Below are positions 8,964 through 17,993 of a DNA stretch of 64,000 nt, one piece after another (position 1 is the stretch's first letter; each line of letters starts with the position of its first letter). Position numbers and translations under genes: made by a program. This stretch comes from Phaeacidiphilus oryzae TH49 (GTDB lineage Bacteria > Actinomycetota > Actinomycetes > Streptomycetales > Streptomycetaceae): contig NZ_JQMQ01000005.1 in the NCBI RefSeq assembly GCF_000744815.1, positions 3,170,055 through 3,234,054 on the forward strand, written 5' to 3'. Under the pieces are notes generated by a model. It was not told the DNA's origin. It made no database searches and saw nothing but the letters and a program-made list of their open reading frames with translations.

Positions 8964-9935
8964 GTGCTAATCGAGGTGACGGAGTGGCTACGCAAGCGGT
9001 CCTGGTCCGCAGCCGACCGGCCGCTGCACGAGCTGATCTCCGCCAAGCGCCGGGCCGGCTCGGCCGGCACGGTGAGCGTGGTGCTCCCCGCGCTGAACGA
9101 GGAGGCGACGGTCGGCCCGATCGTGGCCGCGATCCGGCGCGAGCTGATGGAGGCCGTGCCGCTGGTCGACGAGCTGGTGGTGGTCGACTCCGGATCGACC
9201 GACCGCACGGCGGCGGTCGCGGCGGCGGCCGGCGCCCGGGTGGTGCACCGGGACGCGATACTCCCCCGGATACCGGCCGCACCCGGCAAGGGCGAGGTGC
9301 TGTGGCGCTCGCTGCTGGTGACCTCGGGCGAGATCGTCTGCTTCGTCGACTCCGACCTGCGCGAGTTCGACTCCGCCTTCGTCTCCGGGATCGTCGGCCC
9401 GCTGCTCACCGAGCCCGGCGTGGACTTCGTCAAGGCGATGTACGACCGGCCGCTGGAGACCGCGGCGGGGGTGGTGCCGGGCGGCGGCGGGCGGGTCACC
9501 GAGCTGGTCGCCCGGCCGCTGCTGAACCTCCACTGGCCGCGCCTGGCCGGCTTCGTCCAGCCGCTCGGCGGGGAGTACGCGGCCCGCAGGTCGCTGCTGG
9601 AGCGGCTGCCCTTCCCGACCGGCTACGGGGTGGAGATCGGGCTGCTGGTGGACGCGCTGGAGTCGGCGGGCCTGGACGCGCTGGCCCAGGTGGACGTGGG
9701 CGTGCGGCACCACCGGCACCAGGACGGGGCGGCGCTCGGCCGGATGGCCGCGACGATCTACGCGACCGCGCTGAGCCGGCTGGGCGGCGGGGAGTTCGAC
9801 GCCCGGCCGCGGCTGACCCAGTTCCAGCGGGACGCCGAGGGCTTCGCCCCCTACACCACCGACGTGGCCGCGGAGGAACGCCCGCCGATGCGGGACGTCC
9901 CCGAGTACGCGGCGAGGTGGGCGCGCACCGCCTGA
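8964..9935 (+). CDS. gpgS: Glucosyl-3-phosphoglycerate synthase (GT81)
   Basis: The enzyme transfers glucose from an NDP-glucose to 3-phosphoglycerate, the first step to glucosylglycerate, a compatible solute. The 323-residue protein has the GT-A motifs PALNEE (42-47), VVDSGSTDRT (from 73) and the metal-binding DSD in FVDSDLREFDSAF (129-131), and the FVQPLGGEYAARRSLLERLPFPTGYGVEIGLLVD block typical of GpgS. GTG start with a GGAG site upstream. It is followed at 99 bp by otsA, so the gene group serves osmoprotectant and sugar-phosphate synthesis. The phosphatase partner (GpgP) is not here. Confidence 0.93.
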   Translation: MLIEVTEWLRKRSWSAADRPLHELISAKRRAGSAGTVSVVLPALNEEATVGPIVAAIRRELMEAVPLVDELVVVDSGSTDRTAAVAAAAGARVVHRDAILPRIPAAPGKGEVLWRSLLVTSGEIVCFVDSDLREFDSAFVSGIVGPLLTEPGVDFVKAMYDRPLETAAGVVPGGGGRVTELVARPLLNLHWPRLAGFVQPLGGEYAARRSLLERLPFPTGYGVEIGLLVDALESAGLDALAQVDVGVRHHRHQDGAALGRMAATIYATALSRLGGGEFDARPRLTQFQRDAEGFAPYTTDVAAEERPPMRDVPEYAARWARTA

Positions 9936-10034
9936 CCGGGCGGGCGGGCGCGGCCTGACCGGGGGCGGGCGCGGCGGGGACCCGCACAGACCAACGGACG
10001 TTTGACGCGCCCGGCTCGCGGCTAAGGGGGAACC

Positions 10035-11555
10035 ATGTCTGCACGTCGTGATCAGTCCGCGCCGTCCGAGCAGGAGCGGCCCCAGGCGACCGTACTCGTC
10101 GCGTCGAACCGCGGACCCGCCTCGTACTCGCTGTCGGACGACGGGTCGTTGTCGATCAAGCGCGGGGGCGGCGGCCTGGTCTCCGGGCTCTCGGCGATCG
10201 GCGGGGCGGACGGGACCGTCTGGGTCTGCGCCGCCCTCGGAGAGGGCGACCGGGAGGCCGCCCGGCGGGCCCCCGGGGGCAGGCTGGACCACCTCGCCGA
10301 GGAGTCCGCCCGGACCGACCAGCCGGTGCGGATGCTGGACATCGACGCCGGGACCTTCACCCGGGCGTACAACGGCATCGCCAACTCCACCCTCTGGTTC
10401 GTCCACCACCTCCTCTACGACACCCCGGTCAAGCCGGTCTTCGACGACCGCTTCCGCAAGGAGTGGGACTCCTACCAGGCGTACAACCGGGCCTTCGCCG
10501 AGGCGCTAGCCGCCGAGGCCGCGCCCGGGGCGACCGTGCTGATCCAGGACTACCACCTGACGCTGACCCCCCATCAACTGCGGGAACTGCGGCCGGATCT
10601 GAGGATCGGCCACTTCTCCCACACCCCCTGGGCGCCGCCGGACTACTACCGGCTGCTGCCGGACCGGGTCGCCGCGCAGGTGCTCGAGGGCGTGCTGGGC
10701 GCGGACCGGGCGGCCTTCCTCACCCGGCGCTGGGCGCGCACCTTCGCGGACTGCTGCGAGGCGGTGCTCGGCGCCGAGGTCGTCGACCCCGGCCCGGACG
10801 GCGGCGACCTGACGATCCGCCACCAGGGCCGCGAGGTGCGGATCGGGGTGCACGGGCTGGGCGCGGACGCCGAGTTCCTGCGCGACCGGGCCCACCAGCC
10901 CGACGTGGACTCCCGGCTGGCCGGGCTGCGCACCTCGGTCGGCACCGGGCCGGACGGCCGGCCGCGCCGGACGATCGTCCGGGTGGACCGGACCGAGCTG
11001 TCCAAGAACATCGTCCGCGGGCTGCTCGCCTACCGGCATCTGCTGCGTACCCGGGAGGAGTGGCGGGGGCGGGTGGTGCACATCGCCTTCGCCTACCCCT
11101 CGCGGCACGACCTGCCGGAGTACCGGGAGTACACGGCGGCCGTCCAGCGGCTGGCCGCCGAGATCAACGACGAGTTCGGGACGGCCGACTGGCAGCCGCT
11201 GCTGCTGCACGTCGACGACGACTTCCCGCGTTCGCTGGCCGCCTACCGGCTGGCCGACGTGGCGCTGGTGAACCCGATCCGGGACGGGATGAACCTGGTC
11301 GCCAAGGAGGTGCCGGTGGTCTCCGACGAGGGCTGCGCGCTGGTGCTCTCCCGGGAGGCCGGGGCGGCCGCCGAACTCGCCGAGGACTCGGTGATGGTCA
11401 ACCCGTACGACGTGATCGCCACCGCGGACGCGCTGGACGCGGCGCTGAACATGCCGGCCGGCGAGCGCGCGGAACGCTGCAAGCGGCTGGCCGCGGCGGC
11501 GACCGCGCTGCCCCCGCAGCGGTGGTTCCTGGACCAGCTGGAGGCGCTGCGTTGA
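10035..11555 (+). CDS. otsA: Trehalose-6-phosphate synthase (GT20)
   Basis: Joins an NDP-glucose to glucose-6-phosphate. The 506-residue protein shows the GT20 signatures ASNRGP (N-terminus), QDYHL, HTPW and the nucleotide-binding [13 protein letters not shown]. Its end overlaps the TTG start of the phosphatase by 3 bp (TTGA), so the two are translationally coupled. A streptomycete OtsA has been reported to prefer GDP-glucose to UDP-glucose (from memory), and a candidate pyrophosphorylase lies at 60.4 kb. An AAGGGGGAA ribosome-binding site precedes the ATG. Confidence 0.93.
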   Translation: MSARRDQSAPSEQERPQATVLVASNRGPASYSLSDDGSLSIKRGGGGLVSGLSAIGGADGTVWVCAALGEGDREAARRAPGGRLDHLAEESARTDQPVRMLDIDAGTFTRAYNGIANSTLWFVHHLLYDTPVKPVFDDRFRKEWDSYQAYNRAFAEALAAEAAPGATVLIQDYHLTLTPHQLRELRPDLRIGHFSHTPWAPPDYYRLLPDRVAAQVLEGVLGADRAAFLTRRWARTFADCCEAVLGAEVVDPGPDGGDLTIRHQGREVRIGVHGLGADAEFLRDRAHQPDVDSRLAGLRTSVGTGPDGRPRRTIVRVDRTELSKNIVRGLLAYRHLLRTREEWRGRVVHIAFAYPSRHDLPEYREYTAAVQRLAAEINDEFGTADWQPLLLHVDDDFPRSLAAYRLADVALVNPIRDGMNLVAKEVPVVSDEGCALVLSREAGAAAELAEDSVMVNPYDVIATADALDAALNMPAGERAERCKRLAAAATALPPQRWFLDQLEALR

Positions 11556-12406
11556 CCGCGGGGACAGGACAGGGCGCCGACGGGACCGCCTGCGCCGCCG
11601 GCGCGCTGACCGAGCTGCTCGGCACCCCCGGGCTGCGGGGACTGCTGGCCGAGCCCGAACGCGCCCTGGTGGCACTGGACTTCGACGGGACGCTCTCGCC
11701 GATCGTGGCCGATCCGGAGGCCGCCCGGGCACATCCGGCGGTGCTGCCGGCGCTGCGCCGGCTGGCGCCCCGGGTGGGCACGGTGGCGATCCTCACCGGG
11801 CGGCCGGCCGAGGTGGCGGTGCGCAACGGCGGCTTCGCCGGCGCGGAGGGCCTGGACGGGCTGATCGTCCTCGGCCACTACGGCGCCGAGCGCTGGGACG
11901 CGTCCACCGGCCGGGTGACCGCCGACCCGCCGCCGCCCGGGGTGGCGGCGGTCCGCGCCGAACTTCCGGGGCTGCTGAAGGACCTAGCGGCGCCGGAGGG
12001 GACCTGGATCGAGGACAAGGACCGCTCACTGGCCGTCCACACCCGCCGTGCGGCCGACCCGGACGGGGCGCTGGACCTCCTGCGGGCGCCGCTGGCGGCC
12101 CTCGCCGAGCGCACCGGGCTGCAGGTGGAGCCCGGCCACTACGTCCTGGAGCTGCGCCCGCCGGGTGTGGACAAGGGGGCCGCGCTGCGTGGGCTGGCCC
12201 GCGAGCGCAGAGCGCGCGGAGTGCTGTACGCCGGGGACGACCTGGGCGACCTGCCGGCCTTCCGGGCCGCCCGCGGGCTCGGCGGCTGCACGGTCGTGGT
12301 GGGCGATCCGCCCCGCCCCGAACTGGAGGCGCTGGCCGACACGGCGGTCCCGTCGCCCGCCGAACTGGCGCAGCTGCTGGGGGGCCTGGCGGCCGCCCTG
12401 GGATGA
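11552..12406 (+). CDS. otsB: Trehalose-6-phosphate phosphatase (HAD family)
   Basis: Dephosphorylates trehalose-6-phosphate to trehalose. The 284-residue protein has HAD motif 1 as [11 protein letters not shown] (nucleophile D43, acid D45), motif 2 ILTGRP, the cap-domain [13 protein letters not shown] and motif 4 [12 protein letters not shown]. The start is TTG 11552, which overlaps the otsA stop; no ATG or GTG lies before the catalytic strand that would keep it. With otsA it completes the OtsAB route. Confidence 0.93.
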   Translation: MTAGTGQGADGTACAAGALTELLGTPGLRGLLAEPERALVALDFDGTLSPIVADPEAARAHPAVLPALRRLAPRVGTVAILTGRPAEVAVRNGGFAGAEGLDGLIVLGHYGAERWDASTGRVTADPPPPGVAAVRAELPGLLKDLAAPEGTWIEDKDRSLAVHTRRAADPDGALDLLRAPLAALAERTGLQVEPGHYVLELRPPGVDKGAALRGLARERRARGVLYAGDDLGDLPAFRAARGLGGCTVVVGDPPRPELEALADTAVPSPAELAQLLGGLAAALG

Positions 12407-12468
12407 GGCGGAGGGCCAGCGGCCCTCGGCGGCCCTCGGTGGCCCGAAGGGTCGGTGGTCGCGGGGTC

Positions 12469-12708
12469 TCAGCGGCCCGCGCGGCGGGTGTCCCGGAGCC
12501 TGCGCAGGCGGTTGACCAGGACCGGGGAGTGGGCGAGCGCCTCCTCGCGGTCCAGCAGGGCGTTCAGCAGCTGGTAGTAGCGGACGGGGGCGAGGCCGAG
12601 CCGCTCGCGGATGGCGGCCTCCTTGGCGCCCGGCGAGCGCCAGCTCCTCGCCTCCAGGGCGAGGATCGCGCGGTCCCGGTCGCTCAGTTCCCGCTCCACC
12701 CGCGCCAC
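12469..12708 (-). CDS. DUF3263 protein (small putative DNA-binding protein)
   Basis: A small protein of about 76-79 residues. The core LSDRDRAILALE...GAKEAAIRERLGLAPVRYYQLLNALLDREEAL...LVNRLRRLR is the actinobacterial DUF3263 signature and looks like a helix-turn-helix, so a DNA-binding role is possible but unproven. Start uncertain: GTG 12708 or GTG 12699; the second has a GGAGGG site at good distance. The frame opens as far as 12840, but that would overlap the divergent cupin gene. Confidence 0.8.
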   Translation of the reverse strand: MARVERELSDRDRAILALEARSWRSPGAKEAAIRERLGLAPVRYYQLLNALLDREEALAHSPVLVNRLRRLRDTRRAGR

Positions 12709-12829
12709 CCCCTCCGGGTCTTCGTGGCCGCCTTCCCCGGTCCGACCATACGACCTGTCATTCTGCCCCGTCGGATCCAGCCAGTGTGCGACTGTCCGGC
12801 CCGCTGCCCGGGCGGCTAGCGTCCCGCCC

Positions 12830-13255
12830 ATGGACGCCACCGACGCCCCCAGCTCCCCGACCGCCCCGGCGGGACCGAGCGGCCCGAGCGGACCGACCGG
12901 CCCCAGCTTCGCCCTCCACGTCGCCGACGTGGAGTTGACGGAGGATCAGCTGGATCCGGAGCAGATCGTCTCCGGCCGTCCGGTGGTCTCCTCCGCGGTC
13001 CTGTGGACCTCCGCGGACGGCTCGCAGGAGCGCGGTGTGTGGCAGATCACCCCGGGGGTGGTCACCGACACCGAGGCGGACGAGCTCTTCGTGGTCCTCT
13101 CCGGCCGGGCGACCGTCGAGGTGGAGGGCGGCCCGGTGCTGACGGTCGGCCCCGGCGACGCAGCGGTGCTGCGTGCCGGGGACCGTACCCGCTGGACCGT
13201 CCACGAGACCCTGCGCAAGGTCTACTCGATCACCGGGCCGGCCGCCGCCGGCTGA
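12830..13255 (+). CDS. Cupin-domain protein
   Basis: A 141-residue single-cupin protein. The barrel runs from about residue 55: SSAVLWTSADGSQERGVWQITPG, then TEADELFVVLSGRATVEVEGG, then GPGDAAVLRAGDRTRWTVHETLRKVYSI. This resembles the ureidoglycine-aminohydrolase-like cupins (Cupin_3). The metal-binding histidines are sparse, so catalytic activity is unclear. The N-terminus has a short collagen-like GPSGPSGPTGPS run. Its last 34 bp overlap the 3' end of the convergent MFS gene. Confidence 0.75.
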   Translation: MDATDAPSSPTAPAGPSGPSGPTGPSFALHVADVELTEDQLDPEQIVSGRPVVSSAVLWTSADGSQERGVWQITPGVVTDTEADELFVVLSGRATVEVEGGPVLTVGPGDAAVLRAGDRTRWTVHETLRKVYSITGPAAAG

Positions 13256-14685
13256 CGGCGGCCGGTGCGGCGGGCGCGCAGGCCGAGCAGCACCAGCAGC
13301 CCGCCGACCAGCACCACCCCGGCGTCCAGCAGCAGCGCGGTGTGGACGCCCGCCAGCACCGAGCCGGTGGCGGCGGTCCTGGCCGCGGCCACCGCGGAGA
13401 GCACCGGGATGCCGAGGGTGGTGCCCACCTGCTGGGTCATCGAGGCCAGTCCGGTGGCCAGGCCCTGCTCGCCGGCCGGCAGCCCGGAGGTCGCGGTCAC
13501 CAGGTAGCCGACGATCGCCGAGACATGGCCGAGGGCGCCGGCCGAGGTGAGGGCCACCAGCAGGGTGACCGCGGCGGCGTCGCCGTGGCCGCCGAGGAGG
13601 AAGAGCAGCCCGGTGGCCGCCGCCTGCACCAGCAGGCCGCCGCCGAGCACCGCCCGGTTGCCGAACCGGCCGATCAGCCGGGGCGCGATCAGGCCGCCGG
13701 TGAACGCCGTCCCGCCGAGGCCGCAGAAGGCCAGCCCGGTGGCCATCGGGCCGAACCCGCCGACCTTCTGCAGGTAGAGGGTGAGGAGGAAGACGACCGA
13801 GCTCTCCATCGCGAAGGTGACCAGACCGCCGAGGTTGCCCCACTTCACGCTGGGCCGGCGGAGCACCTGGACCGGGGCGAGCGGCGCGGCGGCCCGGGAC
13901 TCGATCCGCCAGAAGGCGGCCAGCAGCACCACCGCGGCACCGAGCGCGCCCAGCGCGGCGGGACTGCCCCAGCCCTGCTGCCCGGCCAGCGTCACCCCGA
14001 AGACCAGGGCGAGCAGCCCGGCGGTGACGGCGGACGCGCCGGGGACGTCCAGCGCGGTACGGCGGCCCCGGCTCTCCGGGACGATCCGCGGGGCGAGGAG
14101 CAGGATCGCGGCCGCGACCGGGACGTTCACCAGGAAGGCCCACCGCCAGCTGAGCGTCGAGGTGAGGACGCCGCCGAAGACCGCGCCGACGGTGAAGCCG
14201 GCCGAGAGGAGGGTGCCGTTCAGGCCCAGCGCGCGGTCCCGCAGGGGCCCTTCGGGCAGCGCGGAGGTGAGGAGGGAGAGCGCCGCCGGGGTGGCCATCG
14301 CGGCGGCGAGGCCCTGCAGCACCCGGGCCGCCAGCAGTACGGCAGGGCTGCCGGCCAGCCCGCCGATCAGCGAGCCGGCGGCCAGCAGGGCCATCCCGGC
14401 CAGCAGCATCCGGCGCCGCCCGGCGAGGTCGGCCAGCCGCCCGAAGAGGAGGGTGAGCCCGGCCGAGGGCAGCATCATCGCGGTCGAGATCCACTGCAGG
14501 TTCCCCAGCGAGAAGCCGAGGCCGCGGCCGATCTCGGGCAGCGCGATGTTCAGGATCGAGAAGTCGATCGCCAGCATGAACTGCGAGCCGAGCAGCAGCA
14601 CCAGCAGCATCCGCTGACGCGGGGTCATCCGGTCCGCGGTGGGGGTGCGTTCGGAAATTGGCATGTCTATGACAGGCGTGCTCAT
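13222..14685 (-). CDS. MFS drug exporter, DHA2 (14-TMS, EmrB/QacA) family
   Basis: A 487-residue membrane protein. It begins QRMLLVLLLGSQFMLAIDFSILNIALPEIGRGL, the usual DHA2 first helix with motif D1-like sequence, and has motif A LFGRLADLAGRRRM in the loop between TM2 and TM3 and motif C-like GLNGTLLSAGFTVGAVFGGVLT in TM5. Such proton-driven exporters remove drugs or secondary metabolites. It lies between the cupin gene (overlapping 3' ends) and the tautomerase gene on the same strand; a LysR gene follows farther upstream and may control the group. Confidence 0.9.
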   Translation of the reverse strand: MSTPVIDMPISERTPTADRMTPRQRMLLVLLLGSQFMLAIDFSILNIALPEIGRGLGFSLGNLQWISTAMMLPSAGLTLLFGRLADLAGRRRMLLAGMALLAAGSLIGGLAGSPAVLLAARVLQGLAAAMATPAALSLLTSALPEGPLRDRALGLNGTLLSAGFTVGAVFGGVLTSTLSWRWAFLVNVPVAAAILLLAPRIVPESRGRRTALDVPGASAVTAGLLALVFGVTLAGQQGWGSPAALGALGAAVVLLAAFWRIESRAAAPLAPVQVLRRPSVKWGNLGGLVTFAMESSVVFLLTLYLQKVGGFGPMATGLAFCGLGGTAFTGGLIAPRLIGRFGNRAVLGGGLLVQAAATGLLFLLGGHGDAAAVTLLVALTSAGALGHVSAIVGYLVTATSGLPAGEQGLATGLASMTQQVGTTLGIPVLSAVAAARTAATGSVLAGVHTALLLDAGVVLVGGLLVLLGLRARRTGRRQPAAAGPVIE

Positions 14686-14739
14686 ATGCGTATCCGTTCC
14701 TGATCGCCGAGAGGGGCTGGGGGAGGAAGGCGCCGGGGG

Positions 14740-14922
14740 CTACTTGTCGGCGGTGAGGCGGCCGCCGATCGCCCAGCTCTCGGCGGGGGTCTCCTGGATC
14801 CAGACCTGGACGCTGTCGGCCGGGATCTTGTAGGTGTCCACGAAGGCGTCGGTGATCCGCTCGACCAGCTCGCGCTTCAGCTCGACGGTGCGCGGGCCCT
14901 GCTGCACGGTGACGATCGGCAT
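14740..14922 (-). CDS. 4-oxalocrotonate tautomerase-family enzyme
   Basis: A 60-residue protein starting MPIVTVQQGPRT, with the catalytic Pro2 free after Met removal, and ending TWxxP-like WIQETPAESWAIGG, as in 4-OT/DmpI enzymes. The start is ATG 14922 behind a GGGAG site; the longer in-frame ORF would hide Pro2. The physiological substrate is unknown. The LysR gene 107 bp upstream on the same strand is a likely regulator. Confidence 0.9.
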   Translation of the reverse strand: MPIVTVQQGPRTVELKRELVERITDAFVDTYKIPADSVQVWIQETPAESWAIGGRLTADK

Positions 14923-15029
14923 GGTGGTCGACTCCCTTGTTCCGGCGGGTACTTCGGCTTCCCCGCTGACAAGGACAAGTTCACTCCGGTCGGCCGCCCG
15001 GAACCAGAAGCAGGCCGCGCACCCACCGA

Positions 15030-15947
15030 TCACGAATCGAGATCGCGCCGCTGGGCCGCCACCACCCGCCGGCAGGCGTCCAGCAGCGCCCGGACCGGCC
15101 GGGCCGGCCGCCCCTGCCGCACCGCCAGCGCGGCCGGCAGCGCCAGCCCCTCTCCCCGCACCGGCAGGAAGGCCACCCGCCCGGAGTGCGCCAGCTGCTC
15201 GGCGTGCGAGGCGTAGACCACGGTCCAGCCGGGCAGCCCGGCGCCCAGCGCGGCCAGGGTGTTCTGCAGCGAGCTGCTCGCCGGGCCCGGCACCGGCTCG
15301 AACCCGGCGTCCCGGCAGGCCGACACCACCAGGTCCACCAGCGGCGGATTGCTCCGCCGCCCGGTGAGGTAGAGCGGCATGGCGGCCACCGCGCGCAGAT
15401 CGACGTCCACGGCGTCCCGCGCGGCCTCGGACCGCGCCGGCAGGGCGACCAGCAGCGGATCACGCCAGACCGGGACCAGCCGCACGCCCTCCGGAGCCTC
15501 CTCGATCCCGCGGACGAAGGCGGCGTCCAACTCCCCTGCCGCCACCAGTTCGAGGCGCTCCCGGGTGGGCGCGGTGGACAGCTCGACGGCGATCCCGGGC
15601 TCGGCCGCGGCCAGGGCTTCCAGCACCCGCTCCAGATGGACGCCCAGCCCCGTGCTGGTGCCGAGACGCAGCCGGGACGAGCGGTCGGCGGCGTACTCCC
15701 GGACCGCGGCCAGCGCCTGCGCCTCCGCGTCCAGCACCCCGCGGGCGCGCGGCAGGAACGCCGTACCGGCCTCGGTGAGCCGGACCGTACGGCCGGAGCG
15801 GTCGAAGAGCTCCACGCCCAGCTCCCGCTCCAGCCGCCGTACCTGCTGGCTCACCGCGGACTGGACGATGACCAGCCGCTCGGCCGCCCGGCCGAAGTGC
15901 AGCTCCTCGGCGACCGCCACGAAGTACCTGAGTTGACGAAGCTCCAC
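15030..15947 (-). CDS. LysR-family transcriptional regulator
   Basis: A 305-residue regulator with an N-terminal winged HTH (MELRQLRYFVAVAEELHFGRAAERLVIVQSAVSQQVRRLERELG) and a C-terminal periplasmic-binding-like effector domain. It starts with GTG 15947. It lies upstream of the tautomerase and MFS genes in the same direction; LysR proteins usually control a divergent gene, but here both neighbours point left, so the target is not clear. The ABC permease gene to its right ends 29 bp away. Confidence 0.92.
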   Translation of the reverse strand: MELRQLRYFVAVAEELHFGRAAERLVIVQSAVSQQVRRLERELGVELFDRSGRTVRLTEAGTAFLPRARGVLDAEAQALAAVREYAADRSSRLRLGTSTGLGVHLERVLEALAAAEPGIAVELSTAPTRERLELVAAGELDAAFVRGIEEAPEGVRLVPVWRDPLLVALPARSEAARDAVDVDLRAVAAMPLYLTGRRSNPPLVDLVVSACRDAGFEPVPGPASSSLQNTLAALGAGLPGWTVVYASHAEQLAHSGRVAFLPVRGEGLALPAALAVRQGRPARPVRALLDACRRVVAAQRRDLDS

Positions 15948-15976
15948 GGCGAGAGCCAACCACAGCCGGCCGGGGG

Positions 15977-16894
15977 CTACTTCACCGAGCCCGCGGTGAG
16001 GCCGGAGACCACCCGGCGCTCGATGAAGGCGAAGAGGATGATCACCGGGATGATCGCGATCACCGATCCGGCGAACATCTGGTTCCAGGCCACCCCGTAG
16101 GCGCCGATGAAGCTGTCGATGCCGACGGTCAGCGGCTGGTGGGAGGGGGTGGTGGTGAGGGTCAGCCCCATGATGAACTCGTTCCAGGCCGAGATGAAAG
16201 TGAAGATCATCGCGGTCACCACGCCGGGCATGGCCAGCGGCAGGGTCACCCGGAACATCGCGCCCAGCCGGCCGGTGCCGTCGATCATCGCCGCCTCCTC
16301 CAGCTCCGCCGGGATGGAGCCGATGTAGGCGGTGAGGATCCAGATCGCGAAGGCCAGGTTGAAGGCGGCGTTGACCAGGATCAGCACCCAGATCGTGTCC
16401 AGCAGGTTGAACTGGCTGAACTCCCGGTACAGGCCGACCACCAGGGAGGCCGGCTGGAACATCTGGGTGACCAGCACCAGCAGCAGGAAGAGCCGCCGGC
16501 CGCGGTACCGGTTCCGGGCGGTGTAGTACGCCGCCGGCAGCGAGACGAGCAGCACAAGCACCGTCGCGCAGGCCGCCACGATCAGCGTCACCCGCAGGTT
16601 GTCGCCGAGCGGCACCTGCTGGTTCTTCCAGACGTCGACGAAGGTGCTCCACTGGAAGTGGTGCGGCAGGAAGGTGTTGTCGCGCAGCTCGTTGGAGGGC
16701 CGCAGCGAGGTGATCACCATGTCCAGGTACGGGAAGATGAAGATCACCGCGAGCACCCAGGCCACCACGGTGACGACCAGCGTGCGGAAGCGGAACGGCG
16801 GGCGGACCGGAGCCTTCCGGCCGGTGCCGCCCGTGGCGGCGGCGGGGCCCCCCTCGGGGCCGTGAGCCTTGGCGGCGGCGGTGGTTGAGGCCAC
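15977..16894 (-). CDS. Sugar ABC transporter permease, MalG type
   Basis: A 305-residue inner-membrane permease with six predicted helices starting at FRTLVVTVVAWVLAVIFIFPYLDMV. The EAA loop that contacts the ATPase is EEAAMIDGTGRLGAMFRVTLPLAMPG. It starts 1 bp after the stop of the MalF-type gene, so both are in the operon SBP, MalF-type, MalG-type. No ATPase gene is present, as for streptomycete importers that share MsiK, encoded at 58.5 kb. Confidence 0.93.
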   Translation of the reverse strand: MASTTAAAKAHGPEGGPAAATGGTGRKAPVRPPFRFRTLVVTVVAWVLAVIFIFPYLDMVITSLRPSNELRDNTFLPHHFQWSTFVDVWKNQQVPLGDNLRVTLIVAACATVLVLLVSLPAAYYTARNRYRGRRLFLLLVLVTQMFQPASLVVGLYREFSQFNLLDTIWVLILVNAAFNLAFAIWILTAYIGSIPAELEEAAMIDGTGRLGAMFRVTLPLAMPGVVTAMIFTFISAWNEFIMGLTLTTTPSHQPLTVGIDSFIGAYGVAWNQMFAGSVIAIIPVIILFAFIERRVVSGLTAGSVK

Positions 16895-16895
16895 G

Positions 16896-17834
16896 TCAGC
16901 TCTCCTCGTTCCAGCGGCTGACCTTCAGGAAGACCAGCACCATCAGCAGCACGAGCACGAAGTTGACCACCGACATGGCGGCCGACTCGCCGATGCTCTG
17001 CGACTTCAGTCCGTACATGAAGACCGTGGTGGTCGCGTTGGCGTAGTTGACCCCGCCCTCGTTCATCCCCCAGATCACCGGGAACGAGTTGAAGACGTTG
17101 ATCAGGTTGATCACCAGGCCGACCAGGAAGGCCGGGCGGAGCAACGGCAGGGTGATCCGCAGATACGACTGCCGGCCGGAGGCGCCGTCGATCCGCGCCG
17201 CCTCGTAGACCTCGTCCGGGATCGTCTGCAGCCCTGCGAGCAGGGTGTAGGTGGTGAACGGCAGCGAGACGAAGACCGCCACGAAGATCAGCCACGGCCA
17301 GGCGGTGGCGGGGTCGCCCAGCCAGTCCTTGGGCGAGTGGATCAGCCCCAGGTCGACCATCCAGCCGTTGAGGACGCCGGAGGTCCGGTCGAGCATCCAG
17401 CGGAAGCCGATCGAGGTCATCAGCACCGAGGCCGCCCAGGGCGCGATCAGCGCCCAGCGGGTGACCGTGCGGCCGGGGAAGCGCTGGTTGAAGAGGGCGG
17501 CCAGGCCGAGCGAGATCAGCATGGTCAGGCCGACCACGCTGACCGTCCAGATCACCGTCCACAGCATGACGTGGCCGAAGACCGTCTCACCGAAGAGGCG
17601 GGTGAAGTTCTTCCAGCCGGCGCTGCCGCGGACGAAGCCGTCCAGGCCGAGGCGCTCGCGCGAGGTGATCACCATCGTGACCACCGGCCAGATGACGACC
17701 ACCGCGATCAGCGCGATGGCGGGGAGGATCCAGGGCAGGGGGCCGACGGTGAATCTCCGCCGGGTCCTCGGCGACGGAGCCGGCGGGACGGTCGGGGAGG
17801 CGGCGCCCGGGGGCGCGGCGGCGGTGTCGGACAC
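16896..17834 (-). CDS. Sugar ABC transporter permease, MalF type
   Basis: A 312-residue permease; the EAA motif is YEAARIDGASGRQSYLRITLPLLRP. The cytoplasmic N-terminus is Pro/Ala-rich, then the first helix (LPWILPAIALIAVVVIWPVVTMV). It is followed at 1 bp by the MalG-type permease and preceded, after 159 bp, by the binding-protein gene. Together they form a CUT1-type importer for an oligosaccharide or amino sugar. Confidence 0.93.
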   Translation of the reverse strand: MSDTAAAPPGAASPTVPPAPSPRTRRRFTVGPLPWILPAIALIAVVVIWPVVTMVITSRERLGLDGFVRGSAGWKNFTRLFGETVFGHVMLWTVIWTVSVVGLTMLISLGLAALFNQRFPGRTVTRWALIAPWAASVLMTSIGFRWMLDRTSGVLNGWMVDLGLIHSPKDWLGDPATAWPWLIFVAVFVSLPFTTYTLLAGLQTIPDEVYEAARIDGASGRQSYLRITLPLLRPAFLVGLVINLINVFNSFPVIWGMNEGGVNYANATTTVFMYGLKSQSIGESAAMSVVNFVLVLLMVLVFLKVSRWNEES

Positions 17835-17993
17835 GATCGAGAACCCCCTGTTTCGGGACTCGGGGCGATGGTTCAGGTGGTTCGGAGGGGCTCGCTCCGG
17901 GGAGCGCGGCGGGCAACGCGCCCGAACCGCCCCGGGCGGGGCGGAGTCCCGCCCGCCCGCAGGCGGTTGTGTCGCAGCGTCGGGGAGCCGGCG

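Noticed and set aside
9936-9990. Near-duplicate of about 22 bp after gpgS (GCCTGACCGGGCGGGCGG-type)
   Set aside because: Short, imperfect and without hairpin potential or conserved context; probably simple slippage.
12709-12840. Long N-terminus of the DUF3263 protein
   Set aside because: It would overlap the divergent cupin start and is not like the family.
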